DNA of 64,000 bases from Gambelia wislizenii (Eukaryota > Chordata > Lepidosauria > Squamata > Crotaphytidae). The translations under genes and the position numbers were made by a program. Below the pieces are notes generated by a model. The model did not search any database. It saw nothing but the letters and a program-made list of their open reading frames with translations, and had not been told where the DNA came from. Positions 24,179-34,748 of the stretch are shown piece after piece; positions within the stretch are counted from its first letter, which is position 1; each line of letters opens with the position of its first letter. The stretch spans positions 239,916,645 through 239,980,644 of the forward strand of contig JAUMIR010000005.1 in assembly GCA_030847615.1 (NCBI GenBank), in the 5' to 3' direction.

Positions 24179-24473
24179 CATAGCCCCGACAAAGGAGGGG
24201 CTGACAGTGCTCTAGCCTTGAGGCCTGGGATTAGGAGGGGGGCTCAGCATGATATTATTGTAAGTTTTTATTATGTAACTCCATTTAGTGTGTGTGTGTG
24301 TGTGTATATAAATATATATATATATATAATTTTGGTGTCATTATTTAAACTGAGTTATTTTAATTTTTATCTTAAATCCTATAGAGCATCTCACTGCCCT
24401 TAACCTTAGCAGTAGGTAGGGGGTCCACCGAAGATCCTGGCCTGGCAGCCCACTTCAGGATGTTGGGGCCATG
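24179..24473. mobile_element. hAT-like MITE inserted in Bov-B
   Basis: The left end CATAGCCCCGACA and the right end, reverse-complemented as CATGGCCCCAACA, form a short terminal inverted repeat. Flanks GTCCTAGA and TTCCTAAA match at six of eight positions, which fits an eroded 8-bp hAT target duplication. Without this 295-bp block the surrounding Bov-B sequence aligns continuously with the copy at 7545. A (TG)n(TA)n tract sits at 24288-24330. Confidence 0.55.
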
Positions 24474-24724
24474 TTCCTAAAACAAATCAAGCCTCAATGA
24501 AGATGACTAAACTGAGGCTGTCATACTTTTGACATATCATGAGATGATGTCACTCACTGGAAAAAATGGTAGTATTTGGCAAAGTGGAAGGCTGTATGAA
24601 AAGAGGAAGACTGCATTGCAGGTTGATTGACTCAATCAAGGAAGCCACCGCCCTGCATTTGCAAAATCTGAACATAGCAGTTGATTATCAGGGCTCTTAG
24701 AGCTCAGGGTTGCCGCGAGTCAAA
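24474..24724 (+). mobile_element. Bov-B/RTE-like LINE, part 2 of 3
   Basis: Continues the copy begun at 24035: AGATGACTAAACTGAGGC, ATCATGAGATGATGTCACTC, GATTGACTCAATCAAGGAAG, then GGTTGCCGCGAGTCAAA, where the next insertion occurs. Confidence 0.7.
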
Positions 24725-25276
24725 GGACTTTATCAGACACTCAGAAAAAGGTGTCATAATGACACCACATAACCATGAAAGAATGTGCAGATCAGATGAC
24801 ATCACCCTTTCACAGTTAAAATCAGCCCCAAACCCATACTTTTTAATTGGCAACTTAAGCCATCAATTGATCCCCCTTGCCACTTTTGTACCAGCATTGC
24901 TGGTGTGTGAAACCTCGGGCCATTTAGTGACTTCAGCGAGAATGCCCAGTCTGGCACGAATACTTCTGGGTGAGATCAGGACATCCAGGTACGTTTTGCT
25001 CTTTTTATAAGCCTCCCTGTGTTACTTGGGACTTTTAAAGTGTATGTGTGCATTTTTAAATTTTTAATGCTTAATTTTAAAAAAAAATCCCACGCAATGA
25101 TGTCTTGCGGGATTTCAAACAGGGAAGTGAACAGGGCTCCATTCACTTCGTCTTTATTGCCAGAGCTGCCTTTGCCAGGAGAGGAAAGTAAGTGTGGGCG
25201 GAGCGTTCTTTTGTCAGCATATTATTTTTTTTATGCGGGCAAAAAAACATTTTCAGGGGAGTGTCTGATAAAGTCC
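24725..25276. mobile_element. Harbinger-like MITE, GGACTTTATCAGACA family
   Basis: Perfect 18-bp terminal inverted repeats: GGACTTTATCAGACACTC at the left and its reverse complement at the right. AAA flanks both sides as a 3-bp target duplication. The element sits inside the Bov-B tail, which resumes at 25277, so its ends are well defined. A subterminal hairpin with arms like GAAGTGAA and CCATTCACTTC lies near 25124-25150 and is shared with 52173. No transposase. Confidence 0.8.
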
Positions 25277-25305
25277 AAAGTCTACTTGATGGCAAACAGT
25301 AACAT
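25277..25305 (+). mobile_element. Bov-B/RTE-like LINE, part 3 of 3
   Basis: AAAGTCTACTTGATGGCAAA corresponds to the ACTTGAAGGCA terminus of Bov-B tails and completes the interrupted copy. Confidence 0.65.
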
Positions 25306-25814
25306 GAAAATGAATGGGGCCCAATGTGCCTCTGTATGGACATTAATCCCATTTCTTTTATCACTGCTTTTGTGGCTTTCAAGGGGCATAGACTGTTGAT
25401 GTGGTGGGACAAGAGGTGGCTACCTATTGTCTCACAAGCCTCACACCTTTACTGAATGTGTGACTAAATAGAGACTGACAATAGGATGGATGTGTATCAG
25501 TTCTATACACATTCAAGTGTGTTGGGGAGATGCATATAGTGCAGAAACTCTGTGAAAGTACAAGTTAATTTACCAGAGAATTATGTATATGCAGGCATTT
25601 GTAAGCTTTGTGTCAATAAGGTCAAAGAAATATTGTTACAGGAAGGAAGCTCTTTTATTGTTAAAAAAAAAAATCCAGAAAGTATAATATTTTACTTTAT
25701 GAATGTTCGTTTGTTAGTTTTGGAGCATACAAGGATGAATAATGACCATACTCTTCTATCCTCTGTAGAAAAAAAAATGTGAACATTTTTGCACAATATT
25801 AGTTCTGTATTTGC

Positions 25815-25960
25815 ACAGCCCAAAATGTCTCAGGGAGTTATTTTTCAGAGAAATACTCATACCTTTTCTGTGTGGAAAAGAATGTTTCCTGTGCAGAAAA
25901 GCTATACATTTCTGCTCAGAAAAAAATACATGTGTTTCTGCTTGGAATAATTGCCCAGAA
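25815..25960. repeat. degenerate tandem repeat of a palindromic unit
   Basis: Units resembling TTTCTGTGCAGAAAA recur about every 24-28 bp (25866, 25886, 25911, 25936), each followed by a variable spacer. The unit itself is nearly self-complementary. A related region lies at 31300-31565. Confidence 0.45.
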
Positions 25961-26016
25961 AACTTTGGAAAGTGTGACTACCAGGGAAAACCTGTGGCAA
26001 TGTCTCAGAGCTCAAG

Positions 26017-26574
26017 TGTCAGGAAACCCTTTTGTGAACCTGGAAATGATTAACTGATGGGGTGTAGAAAGATGCGCTGTGTCTACCACGACCACCTGCA
26101 GAGTTGTTCCATGTCGACAGGATGCCAAGGAGAAGGTTTTCTGGAGAGATTTCTGCAAAAGACTTCAGGCTGAGAAGGAAAAATTCCTTCACACCAGCAC
26201 ACTGCCTTGAGCTCTGGCTTGCCAAATAAAGGCAGCAACAAGGCCAGCCTTCACTCAACTTGAGGCTTTAATTTCTGTTTGCAGTATATTTACAATATAT
26301 ATACAGAGTATAGGACAGCCGTCTCTAATACTCATAAATCTCTCTCAGACCAACAAACTGCTTCGCCAACCACCATCCACAACAAACCCACACTGGAGAT
26401 ACTTCCCATCTCCTTTTTATAGGTAGTTAAACAATGCCTGTTACATCAGGCATCTCAGATGTGCATACTCTCAAGTGCTGACTCACACACACACACCTGC
26501 CACTGGAGCTTTACTACTTTCATTACTAAGCTTACAACTCCATCTTGTGGTCACATCCATGTCATTTCCTGACA
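26017..26574 (-). mobile_element. solo-LTR-like element (558 bp)
   Basis: On the minus strand it starts TGTCAGGAAATGACATGG and ends GGGTTTCCTGACA, giving TGTCAGGAAA / TTTCCTGACA inverted ends. A TATAAAAAGGAG promoter-like box lies near 26411-26420. An ATTAAA poly(A)-type signal follows downstream at 26267-26273, in the right order for U3-R-U5. No internal retroviral or retrotransposon sequence adjoins, so it is probably a recombined solo LTR. Target duplication is not convincing (TCAAG against TTAAC). Confidence 0.65.
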
Positions 26575-26604
26575 TTAACCATGCCTTTTCTTTCCATTCC
26601 TGTT

Positions 26605-26790
26605 GGACTACGACTCTGGAGACCAGAGTTCAAATCCCCACTTGGCCATGAAAACCCACTGGGTGACCTTGGGCAAGTCACACACTCTCAGCTTCAGAAA
26701 ACCCTGTGATAGGTTCTCCTTAGGGTTGCCATAAATTGGAAACAACCTGACGGCACAGAACAACAACAACAACAACAACAATCATATCAA
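26605..26790 (+). mobile_element. tRNA-derived Sauria-type SINE
   Basis: Better preserved than the copy at 3545. The B-box region is GGAGACCAGAGTTCAAATCC, then AAAACCCACTGGGTGACCTT, GGGCAAGTCACACACTC and the Bov-B-type end GGTTGCCATAAATTGGAAAC. A (CAA)n tail runs to 26785. The A-box half of the tRNA head is truncated. Confidence 0.85.
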
Positions 26791-26799
26791 CTCAGGGGA

Positions 26800-27125
26800 A
26801 ATAATATGTTTGTCTGTTTAAACACTTCTGTTCTGCCCTTTGTCACAGGATTTCAGGATGGTGTAAGGTATAAAAAAATTAATACATTTCCAGGTTAAAA
26901 ACATAAATAATTTAAACAAGGTAAAACATATTAAACATAATAACAGTTACACACACTTAAGGCTACAGCAATTGAAAAGCATGTACATACAGATTTGAAA
27001 TGCATTAGTCCCCGAAGACTTTAATAAAAAGTTACGCTTTAATTTGGTGCTGGAAATTATCAATGTTGGCACCAGTTGAACCTCCAAGGGAGGGGGGGGG
27101 GCTTCCACAATTGAGGTGCCACAGT
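26800..27125 (-). mobile_element. L2/CR1-like LINE 3' end, part 1
   Basis: Minus-strand coding remnants include GTSIVEAPPPPLEVQLVPTL, typical of the last residues of L2-group proteins. The 3' untranslated end runs to the left, with TGCCCTTTGTCACAGG reversed. The element is split by the insertion at 27126 and continues at 27523. Confidence 0.65.
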
Positions 27126-27522
27126 CAACAACAACAAATTTATTCGTACAGTCCAGAGACCCATCAAACATCCAATAAGTTATACATTAATGCATAAAAC
27201 CAGGTTGGCATCCATATATACAAAAATTAATAAAATCAGGATACTTATTGGTAAACTTTTTGTTGCTCAGACCAGCTTTTCATCTTTTAACTTCCCTCAC
27301 ACTGGTCTTAATGACCACAGATAAGAACTCAGAAACTGGCGGGGTAACATTAGGATATCTATCCTTGTAATAAGAATTTGACATAGAACGTCTCTGAATG
27401 GCCAGGTAGATGGCTTTACAAAAGAAAAATCAGTTGTTTACGGCTCCAAGGATGAGGAACACAGGATAGTAGAATATGAGGCATGGTTTCCACCTACATT
27501 GCCCAAAAAGCAACCACAATAC
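27126..27522 (-). mobile_element. LINE 3' end inserted with 10-bp target duplication
   Basis: GTGCCACAGT occurs at 27116-27125 and again at 27523-27532, flanking a 397-bp insertion. The insert ends on its left in (CAA)n, so it is a minus-strand retrotransposon with a (TTG)n tail after GAATAAATTTG. Near its 5' part the minus strand could encode ETMPHILLSCV, similar to the C-terminal HILL...C motif of some non-LTR proteins. Family not determined. Confidence 0.65.
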
Positions 27523-27735
27523 GTGCCACAGTTGAGAAGAGCCTCTCCCATATCCTCCCACTTTGTATTGCCCCCATTGGTGGGACACAAAGGAGGCCCT
27601 CCTCCCCAGAGACCTCAGTTTTGGGGTAGCCCTGTATAGGGAAAGGCACTCCCTCAGGTATTAAGGTCTCAAACTTTTTAGGGTTTAAATGTCATCACAA
27701 GAACCTTGCATTCAGACCAGGCGTGCTGCCTTTAA
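27523..27735 (-). mobile_element. L2/CR1-like LINE 3' end, part 2
   Basis: Continues part 1. The stretch GCCACAGTTGAGAAGAGCCT then CTCCCATAT aligns with GGCACAGCCAAAAAGGCCCT at 38360, and GTGGGACACAAAGGAGG with the corresponding region of that copy. Confidence 0.65.
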
Positions 27736-27756
27736 GACCTGTGTTATTAATCATCA

Positions 27757-28028
27757 CTCTCTCTCTCTCTCTCTCTTTCTGGCTTTTCTTTGCAAATGAA
27801 GATTCAGGAAAAACTCATCCCGCATTTTCTGCAAGCGCGCTGATGACTAAAAAGGCCAATCCAAGATAACCAAGTCCAGCCACAGAAAGCACAGCAGAAG
27901 GTCTCCTTGGGTGATGTTTCTGGGTTGTGATTCTTTCTGCGTTGTCATTTCTCTTCAAGACTTGTTCGGTGTGAGTTCTCATATAAGCCTGCAGCATTGT
28001 GGATAGTGTGTCTCCATGCCTCCCGATG
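27757..28028 (-). mobile_element. LINE 3' end (zinc-finger family), minus copy
   Basis: Nearly the same sequence as 45663-45920: TTGGGTGATGTTTCTGGGTT, TTCTTCAAGACTTGTTCGG, CTCCATGCCTCCCGATGTGA. The 3' end is at the left with a (CT)n tail, i.e. (GA)n on the element strand. Frame shifts break the C-terminal coding part. Confidence 0.7.
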
Positions 28029-28029
28029 T

Positions 28030-28116
28030 GACCATCAGCACACTTTCAGAAAGCACGGGATGAGTCCTTCCTGAATCTTTGTTTGCGAAGAAAAGCCAGA
28101 GAGAGATATGCTGTCT
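28030..28116 (+). mobile_element. LINE 3' end (zinc-finger family), plus copy
   Basis: Carries the last ~85 bp of the same family in the opposite orientation (CGGGATGAGTCCTTCCTGAA, GCGAAGAAAAGCCAGAGAGA). It abuts the minus copy head to head. Confidence 0.7.
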
Positions 28117-28117
28117 C

Positions 28118-28350
28118 TATTTGTTCTTAACTTCTATCAAGTTTGCTTTGACTTATGGCAACCCTAGGAGTGGCAGACCTCAAAGTCACCCCATGTTCAA
28201 CAACACATCTTAGGAATTGAACTCAGGGCAGTTGTGGCTTCCTTGATTGAATCTATCCATCTAGAATGTAGCCTTTCTCTTTTCCTGCTGCCTTCTAACT
28301 TAACAAGCATTCAAACATTGTTGTCTTTTCTAGTGAGTCATGTCATCTCA
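28118..28350 (-). mobile_element. Bov-B/RTE-like LINE 3' end
   Basis: Reversed Bov-B-type sequence: TTTGACTTATGGCAACCCTA at the 3' end, then TTGATTGAATCTATCCATCT and TAGTGAGTCATGTCATCTCA. Confidence 0.65.
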
Positions 28351-29032
28351 AGAATCACAGAGTTGGAGTCATAGTCTTAAACATCTGGAGGATCGAGTGT
28401 TTCCCACCCGTGCTTAGAAGACTCTTGGAAATTAGCACATAATGGGATTCTACATGGTCAAGCATGTAAGAGTTATGCATGCAGAATCATGCTATGGCTC
28501 CCCTGTCACCATCCTAGGACTCACCATTGTGCCATGATAGCACCCCATTGCCATTCTGTTGCTGGAGGAGGGTGGGAGGATTGAAGAAGCATCTAGGTAT
28601 GCCACCACAGTCAAACTCAGAGCAAGGAAATCTTCTGCACAGATCCAACAGGGTCCTTTAGAAGTCTCAGTGGGTGACATTATCCATCTGCCTCTGGTTA
28701 TGGGAGCATAGCTAGACATGCTTCTGATCCCCTCTGCTTTCCACCAGCAATGGAATGTCCACGAGGTGGGTGGGGTAGGGGGCTATCACAGCACAACAGT
28801 GAAGCCTGGGGTGTGGGTTGTCGGACATTGTGGGGGGAGAAAGAGAATAACAATGGCTGAAATAAATAACAAAAAAATAGTCAAGAGTAAGTTGGACTCA
28901 TGCCTGTGTATGTCATGAATAGGATGCTGGCCCCTGTGCTTAACAAACCTTGATCAAGATCCTAGATCAGCTACTTAGTTAAGTATACTTAATTTAGTAG
29001 TGGTTCCTAGCCCTACTTCCAACCCCCAGTCC
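28351..29032. other. unassigned sequence
   Basis: No gene or repeat was defined. About 28378-28420 has a CATCTGGAGG / TTTCCCACCC motif pair like the hAT MITE at 6069. Confidence 0.3.
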
Positions 29033-29290
29033 TGTTTTACTGGGCACTAGCCACTGTGCATGACAGGGGTCTGTTCTCCTGTTGATCAGAATGCAGCAGA
29101 CTGACATTTCTACCTCCTGATCCAACAATTTCAATTGTTGACCATCAGAAACAGGATACCTATTGCAGTTCCTCTCTTGCACTGGAGATTTCTGGAGGGA
29201 TGAGGCAGAAACATCAGTACACTGCACCTTGATCAATAATAGGAGGACAGACTTCTGTCAGTCCCAGGGCCTGTTGCCCAGTAAAGCAGA
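29033..29290. mobile_element. foldback MITE with ~87-bp arms
   Basis: The left arm starts TGTTTTACTGGGCACTAGCC and includes GTCTGTTCTCCTGTTGATCA. The right arm, reverse-complemented, reads TCTGCTTTACTGGGCAACAG and GTCTGTCCTCCTATTATTGA. The arms enclose about 80 bp. No superfamily assigned. Confidence 0.6.
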
Positions 29291-31299
29291 TTTGTGGGAC
29301 TTTTACAATTGTGAATACATAGTTTTTGTGAATATGAATCAGTAATGTCTGTATAACTCTAGACTATGCATCCATAACTGCAATCATGAATGTCAGCCTT
29401 CTATTACATTCAAGGCGCCTGTTCGTTTCTTGGTTACAGGTCATAGAGAAGTTTGTAAGTACAACCAGTGTGTTTGCACAACCCATTGTTACTTTAGCAC
29501 TAAAGGTACAAAGCTCTGGACTGCAGAGAAGCTGCATGCAGAGTTTACACCAGTGACCTCCCCCTCCAGGGTATTTTTTAGCCCTTGTATAAGCAGGCTT
29601 CCCCCCGCCCCCCTGCAAGTGAAAACCAAGGAAGAGAAATGGGGTTACATGGTTCATTCACACATCTCTCCAAAATATAACAAGGTGTTTGTGCACAAGT
29701 GGGTGAGAGGATGTGGGTGTAGTGAGACTGAGACAATTATAAACAGAAGATTATTCATTGCTGCCTAATACATAAGAAACAAAGAGGAGACCAATGCCCC
29801 TAGTGTTTTTTAAATACCATTGTCTGAAAGGGGATATTGAATGCTGAAAGATTTATTATGAGTTCCTTAAGCCACCCGCTTTTTCCTTAAAAGATATGCT
29901 GTCCCCATTTGTGGCCTTTCCAGCATCTTGTTAACTTTAAAATAATTGAGCCTCCCTGAGATTGGCAGGGGATCAGTGATTTCTAAAGAGGGAAAGAAAA
30001 CTCAGGAGGAGAGCAAGAGCTAAGACTCTCCTCAGGCTAGATTGGTTCGAGAGCTATTACCAAGTGTATTGCCTTATTAATACATCGTTCTTAACAAGGG
30101 TGGCAGCAAGATACAGATTTCAAAATAGGTTGCTGTGGAAACGTATGGTTCGTTAACTTTTCCCTATGCCCATGACCTTCTTTTCCCTCTTTTTTTTTTT
30201 TTTTTTTGGAAAAAAATAGATTTAGGGATGGTTGCCCACATAGATATAGGCTTTGTATTATCTTTAGTCAATTGTTCATTGTATTCTAGATCATGCTGAA
30301 ATTGGGGTGCTAACTCTTTGTTTTGATAAAGGGAATTGCTTTGAATGGGCAATGGGCAAAGTTTTGTCTTTTTCCTTCACCCATTTGTAAAAAGGAAAGG
30401 TAATGACAAATCACTAGAATGGCTTGCCTCATCAATATACCCATGCTTTTCTCTAACTGGTGCTGGGCCCAAGTATTTGAACCTTCCAATTAGTGGAAGC
30501 TTCAGAGAAGTGGGACAAAAATGATAGGATTAAACTTTGGGGAAGGTAAATTTGAAAGATTTTCCAGGAGATGGTTTTACTGTTACAAATGGAGCAGCTG
30601 TAAGTCTTCTTTCCTTTTTCCTTTCTAGAGACGCACATCCCTCAGCATGGTGGCTGGTGAATCCTGTGTCACTAGGTTGGTGTGAATCAGCTTTGGGTTT
30701 TAATGCAAACTTTAAATGAGCTCTCCTAGATATGGAGAATCTTTGGAGGACAGGTTTCCAAATCCTGAACAGTTCCTTTAATGTTCAGACTACACTGAAG
30801 ATGATGAGGAGGATTTGAACATGGATGATAATGCAGGTGATTTGCATGTGTATGGAGTTTTCACTATCAAGACTGAATATTTAATGCTCACACATCTGGA
30901 GAATAGTCATCTTACATTTTTGCAAATGTTTGAAAGAACATTTATTCCAAGTGATTTATTATTGATTAGAACCTTGTAAATGTAGGGCTTTTATACATGC
31001 TTGGACACTTACAAGTTAGTATTACTATTACAGTTCCAAGGGACCCAAAAGTAGTCAGTTACTGATATTTTTTAAAAGACAAATGTTACTTTCCATCCCC
31101 TCCAAACTAACAAAGGAATTACTTTTTAGTTACTTTTTCAAAAAAGCATCAATAAAACTAGCTGCTGACATTTGCTGAAAAACCCAGCTCTCCTCTCTAA
31201 AGTTGCAATTCTTTGCTAGTGTTGTTCTTGAAGGAAGCAATAAGAATTTTAGCAATTTTCTTCCCACTGCAGGAAAGTGAAAACAGTGGTTTTTGAAGG
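29291..31299. other. unassigned sequence
   Basis: No gene seen. A 17-base poly-T run sits at 30191-30207. Short overlapping frames on both strands (29364-29768) show no protein signature. Confidence 0.3.
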
Positions 31300-31565
31300 C
31301 TACTCACTGTTCAGGATGCATTCTGAACAAAATTCACACATAGGGGGTTTACACAAAAAAACAGCATTTTCTGAACAGGAAATATTTCTGTGTCCAAAAT
31401 ACTGTAATTTGGAACTTATTCTACACAAAATGCACACATTTTATGTGTGTGCAGAAAACAGAACTATTATTTACTGCACAGAAAATCTTGTTGCCTGCAC
31501 AGAAACTTTTTTTTTTTGCTTTCCACAACAAATGTGCACATCTTGTGCAGAGTCCTTTGTAAATA
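31300..31565. repeat. degenerate repeat with CTGTGCAGAAA-like units
   Basis: Motifs such as GTGTGCAGAAAACAG, CTGCACAGAAAATC and CTGCACAGAAAC recur at short, variable spacing, similar to 25815-25960. The open frame across it (31277-31573) is a by-product of the repetition. Confidence 0.4.
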
Positions 31566-31599
31566 TAATTTAATTAGAAGTTTTCAAAATATAATAAAA

Positions 31600-31660
31600 A
31601 TAAAGGTATTTAAAAGAAAGAAAAAGAAAGAAAAAAGAAAAGTAAGATGTAAACAGAAAT
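31600..31660. repeat. A/G-rich simple repeat
   Basis: AAAGAAAGAAAAAG-type units. Confidence 0.6.
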
Positions 31661-31856
31661 ATAGAGAGAAAGAACAGCTACTTCCAACTTTCTATTCAGT
31701 GGTTTTACATCCATCTAATACAGTCCCCCCTCCCTCTCCCTCTCCTTCTGCCCATTATACATTTTTTTCTGATAACTAAATCTTACTAATTATCAAAACC
31801 AAAACTTATCAACTCATTTTCTTTTTCCCCACAAAAAGTCCATAAAGGGTTTCCAA

Positions 31857-32090
31857 TACAGTTGTCCCTTCACATTCGCTGGGGTTTGGTTCCAGGACCC
31901 CCTGTGAATACCCAAATCCGTGAATACTCAAGTCCCATTATATCAAATGGCATAGCAAAATGGTGTCCCTTATATAAGATGGCAAAATCAAGGTTTGCTT
32001 TTTGGATTATTATTTTTTAAAGAATATTTTCAAGCCATGAATACTTAAATCTGTGAATGCCAAATCCATGAATGTGGAGGTACAACTGTA
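31857..32090. mobile_element. Tigger/pogo-like MITE, copy 4 (TTGTCCC type)
   Basis: TA-bounded palindrome: TACAGTTGTCCCTTCACATT at the left and GAATGTGGAGGTACAACTGT at the right. The centre has AAGTCCCATTATATCAAATG and TTATATAAGATGGCAAAATC. It is among the most complete of the set. Confidence 0.85.
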
Positions 32091-32580
32091 TTTTTAAAAT
32101 GTCATGAACTATTTTTCTCTAACCAAATCAGATAATTTGTTCATTTCAGCTAGGTCAATCATTTTTTGATAACCACTCCTGTCTAGTAGGTAATATTGAA
32201 TTCTTCCATCTTTGTGCCTACAACAGTCTTGCCGCCATGGTCATATATTAAAGTAATGTCCCATTACTCTTTTCCAACTGTTCATCCATAAGTTCCAAAA
32301 GGAAAAGTTCTGGTTTTGAATATTAACCTTCAAAATCCTCTGCATCAAAATATGTATGTATTTGGACCCAGACCTTTTTCACCTCTTCACATGTCCACCA
32401 CAAAAGATAAAAATGTTCCTTCATGTTGTTCACATTTCCAATGTGCATTGAAACATTCTTATATATTTTAGACAACTTCTTCAGCTTCAAATATCATTTT
32501 ATAACAATTTTTTTGAAGATATAATACAATGTAAATTTCAGCCCCTTTGCCCATTGTTTTCTTTCGTTCCATTTCTGTAT

Positions 32581-32805
32581 TACAGGTCAACCCCCATATC
32601 CACAGATTAAGGATCCACAGTTTCACTGATCCATATATGAAAAAAAAAAGTTCTTTCTAGGCATTTCTAGGTCCTCCAATGTGATTCTATAGCCAACTTC
32701 TAGAGTTCCTCTCATTGAAAATAATAGGGTTCTTTTATCCACAGTTTCAGGTATCCATGGGGTTTTTTGGAATGTATCCCCCATGGATATGGGGGATGAC
32801 CTGTA
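32581..32805. mobile_element. Tigger/pogo-like MITE, copy 5 (GGTYGACC type)
   Basis: TACAGGTCAACCCCCATATC at the left is mirrored by GATATGGGGGATGACCTGTA at the right. The centre, TCTAGGCATTTCTAGGTCCT and CATTGAAAATAATAGGG, pairs with the copy at 61757. Confidence 0.85.
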
Positions 32806-33266
32806 TATACAAAGTTATTAGCCCAATTTACCATACAATCTTTCCCTTGTTCTTCCTCCATCTCAAATTTTAACAGAAGTGTATACATTTAACCAATCAC
32901 CTGCTCATTGTATGTACACAATTACAATTCAATTCAATCTTTGATTTATTTTGCTTAAAACCATCAATCTTTGTATCCATTTCGAATCTTTCAAATAATT
33001 TTAGATAGGGAAACCATTAAAAACTATACCCCTATGCAAGTAACTGCTCACTCAATTTAGTTTTATATTCTCGTTGGTCATCCTCCCCAAGATCTTGGTA
33101 TGTTAGCCATTTTTTTTTTTTTGCCTGTTGTTTCTTTCCTATAATGAGCTTCTTGTTTGAGCAGAAGTAGTCCTGAACTGTAAAAATTATCTTGATTCCA
33201 GGATTCTTTTCATCAAGGTTTCTCAACACTTGAGCAACACATATTTCAGCCATGTTTGAATATTTC
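32806..33266. other. unassigned sequence
   Basis: Nothing was recognised. The weak open frame at 33032-33304 has no domain content. Confidence 0.3.
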
Positions 33267-33900
33267 CATAGAATCATAGAATTGGAAGAGACCATAAGGG
33301 TCATCTAGTCCGACCCCTTGCCCTGCTGGAATACACAATCAAAGCATTCCCAACAGATGGCCATCCAGCCTCTGCTTAAAAACCTCCAAAGAAGGAGACT
33401 CCACCACAATCCAAGGCAGCACATTCCACTGCTGAACAGCTCTTACAGTCAGGAAGTTGTTCCTAATGTTTAGGTGGAATCTCTTTTCCTCTACTTTGAG
33501 CCCATTGCTCTGTTTTCTAGTCTCTGGAGCCTCAGAAAACAACTTTGCTCCATCCTCAATATGACATCCCTTCAAATATTTAAACATGGCTATCATGTCC
33601 CCTCTTAACCTTCTCTCCTCCAGCCTAAACATACCCAGCTGCCTAAGCCCCTCTTCATAAAGCATGGCTTCCAGACGTCCCACCATCCTGGTTGCCCTCC
33701 TCTGAACATGTTCCAGCTTCTCAATATCCTTCTTGAAATGTGGTGCCCAGAACTGGACACAGTATTCCAGGTGAGATCTGACCAAAGCAGAATAGAGAGG
33801 CAGTATTACTTTCCTTGATCTAGATACTATACTCCTATGGATGCAGGCTATAATTGCATAGGCTTTTTTTGCTGCCACATCATATTGCTGACTCATGTTC
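33267..33900 (-). mobile_element. CR1-like LINE 3' fragment with open C-terminal frame
   Basis: The left edge CATAGAATCATAGAATTGGA is the reversed CR1 end with two ATTCTATG octamers. The minus-strand frame 33968-33339 stays open for most of the CR1 C-terminus: VILPLYSALVRSHLEYCVQF, WAPHFKKDIEKLEHVQRRAT, EERRLRGDMIAMFKYLKG and AVQQWNVLPW. It ends close to a genuine stop. The part upstream of LNMSQQYDVAAKKAYA (33900-33968) no longer looks like CR1, so the element is 5'-truncated there. It lacks the endonuclease and RT core and cannot be active. It is the best-preserved CR1 segment in the window. Confidence 0.85.
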
Positions 33901-34321
33901 AAATATTCTTTCCATCCCTCATCAACTTTGTAATCACAACACCCATAACAGAACAAAATGTTCAGCATAAGGCAGCTCTTGAACCATAAGCTATTCCTCC
34001 TTTACAATAACCGGAAGTCACATGCTTGTAACTATAAAAGTGACCAACTCAAGTTACAGATACACTAAAAAAGAAGTCAGTTAAATATGCAATGTGCTTA
34101 TGCCTCCATTGTGGGTGAAAAGAAATAATTATAAATAACGAGTTATTGGAAAGTATCTACTTCCAACTTTGTGTAAGTTATACATGCTAGAGCAGAGGTG
34201 GGCAAACGTGTGGCTGTGGGACCAGATTCTGCACATCTCCTTACTCCCCCGAGTGTTCTTTTTCTGGCCAAAGAATGAATGCTCTCTCCTCTAAGCCTCT
34301 AGGATTTCACCTTTTAAATAA

Positions 34322-34748
34322 GGACTTGTCTATATGAGCCCCCCCCAAAATGGAGTGCTGCAGCAGTAATGGCATTTCGCAGCAGGTGCACCTTGTCTTA
34401 AGGTTCACCCCCAAAAGTTTTGCATGCCCACCAGTCAAGATGGTAGATGCAAGTGAATTACTCATGTTTTTATCTACCATAATCTGCTGTCACCGCTGAA
34501 CTTTTTATAAAAAGTTATTCCCAATGTGCGCTGGAGCAATATTTTGCCTTTGCAATAAAAAAGAAAAAATGAAGACCCCATTTTATCTTCTTAGCACTCA
34601 CTCGCTAAGGTGAAAATCCAACATGGCAGTGCTGGGCACTTGCCCTGTTAAGTACCCCTCCCCCCTGTGCTAATCTGGCCAATCAACTTTGTGCTTCTGC
34701 TTGTATGGGAAAGAGATTCAAAGTGAATCACTTGTCCCGATGAACAGG
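34322..34748 (-). mobile_element. Harbinger-like MITE, GGGCTTGTCTA family, reversed copy
   Basis: The left end GGACTTGTCTATATGAGCC resembles the termini at 40138 and 50570. Internal AAGTGAATTACTCATGTTTT at 34450 is the reverse complement of a stretch near 51036-51055 in the 50570 copy, which supports family membership. The right end (GATGAACAGG) is eroded. Confidence 0.55.

Noticed and set aside
26605..26680. Possible tRNA gene
   Set aside because: Only the B-box half is present and it is joined to a SINE body; no cloverleaf can form.
30191..30207. Poly-T tract as a reversed processed pseudogene tail
   Set aside because: No coding sequence or target duplication was found beside it.
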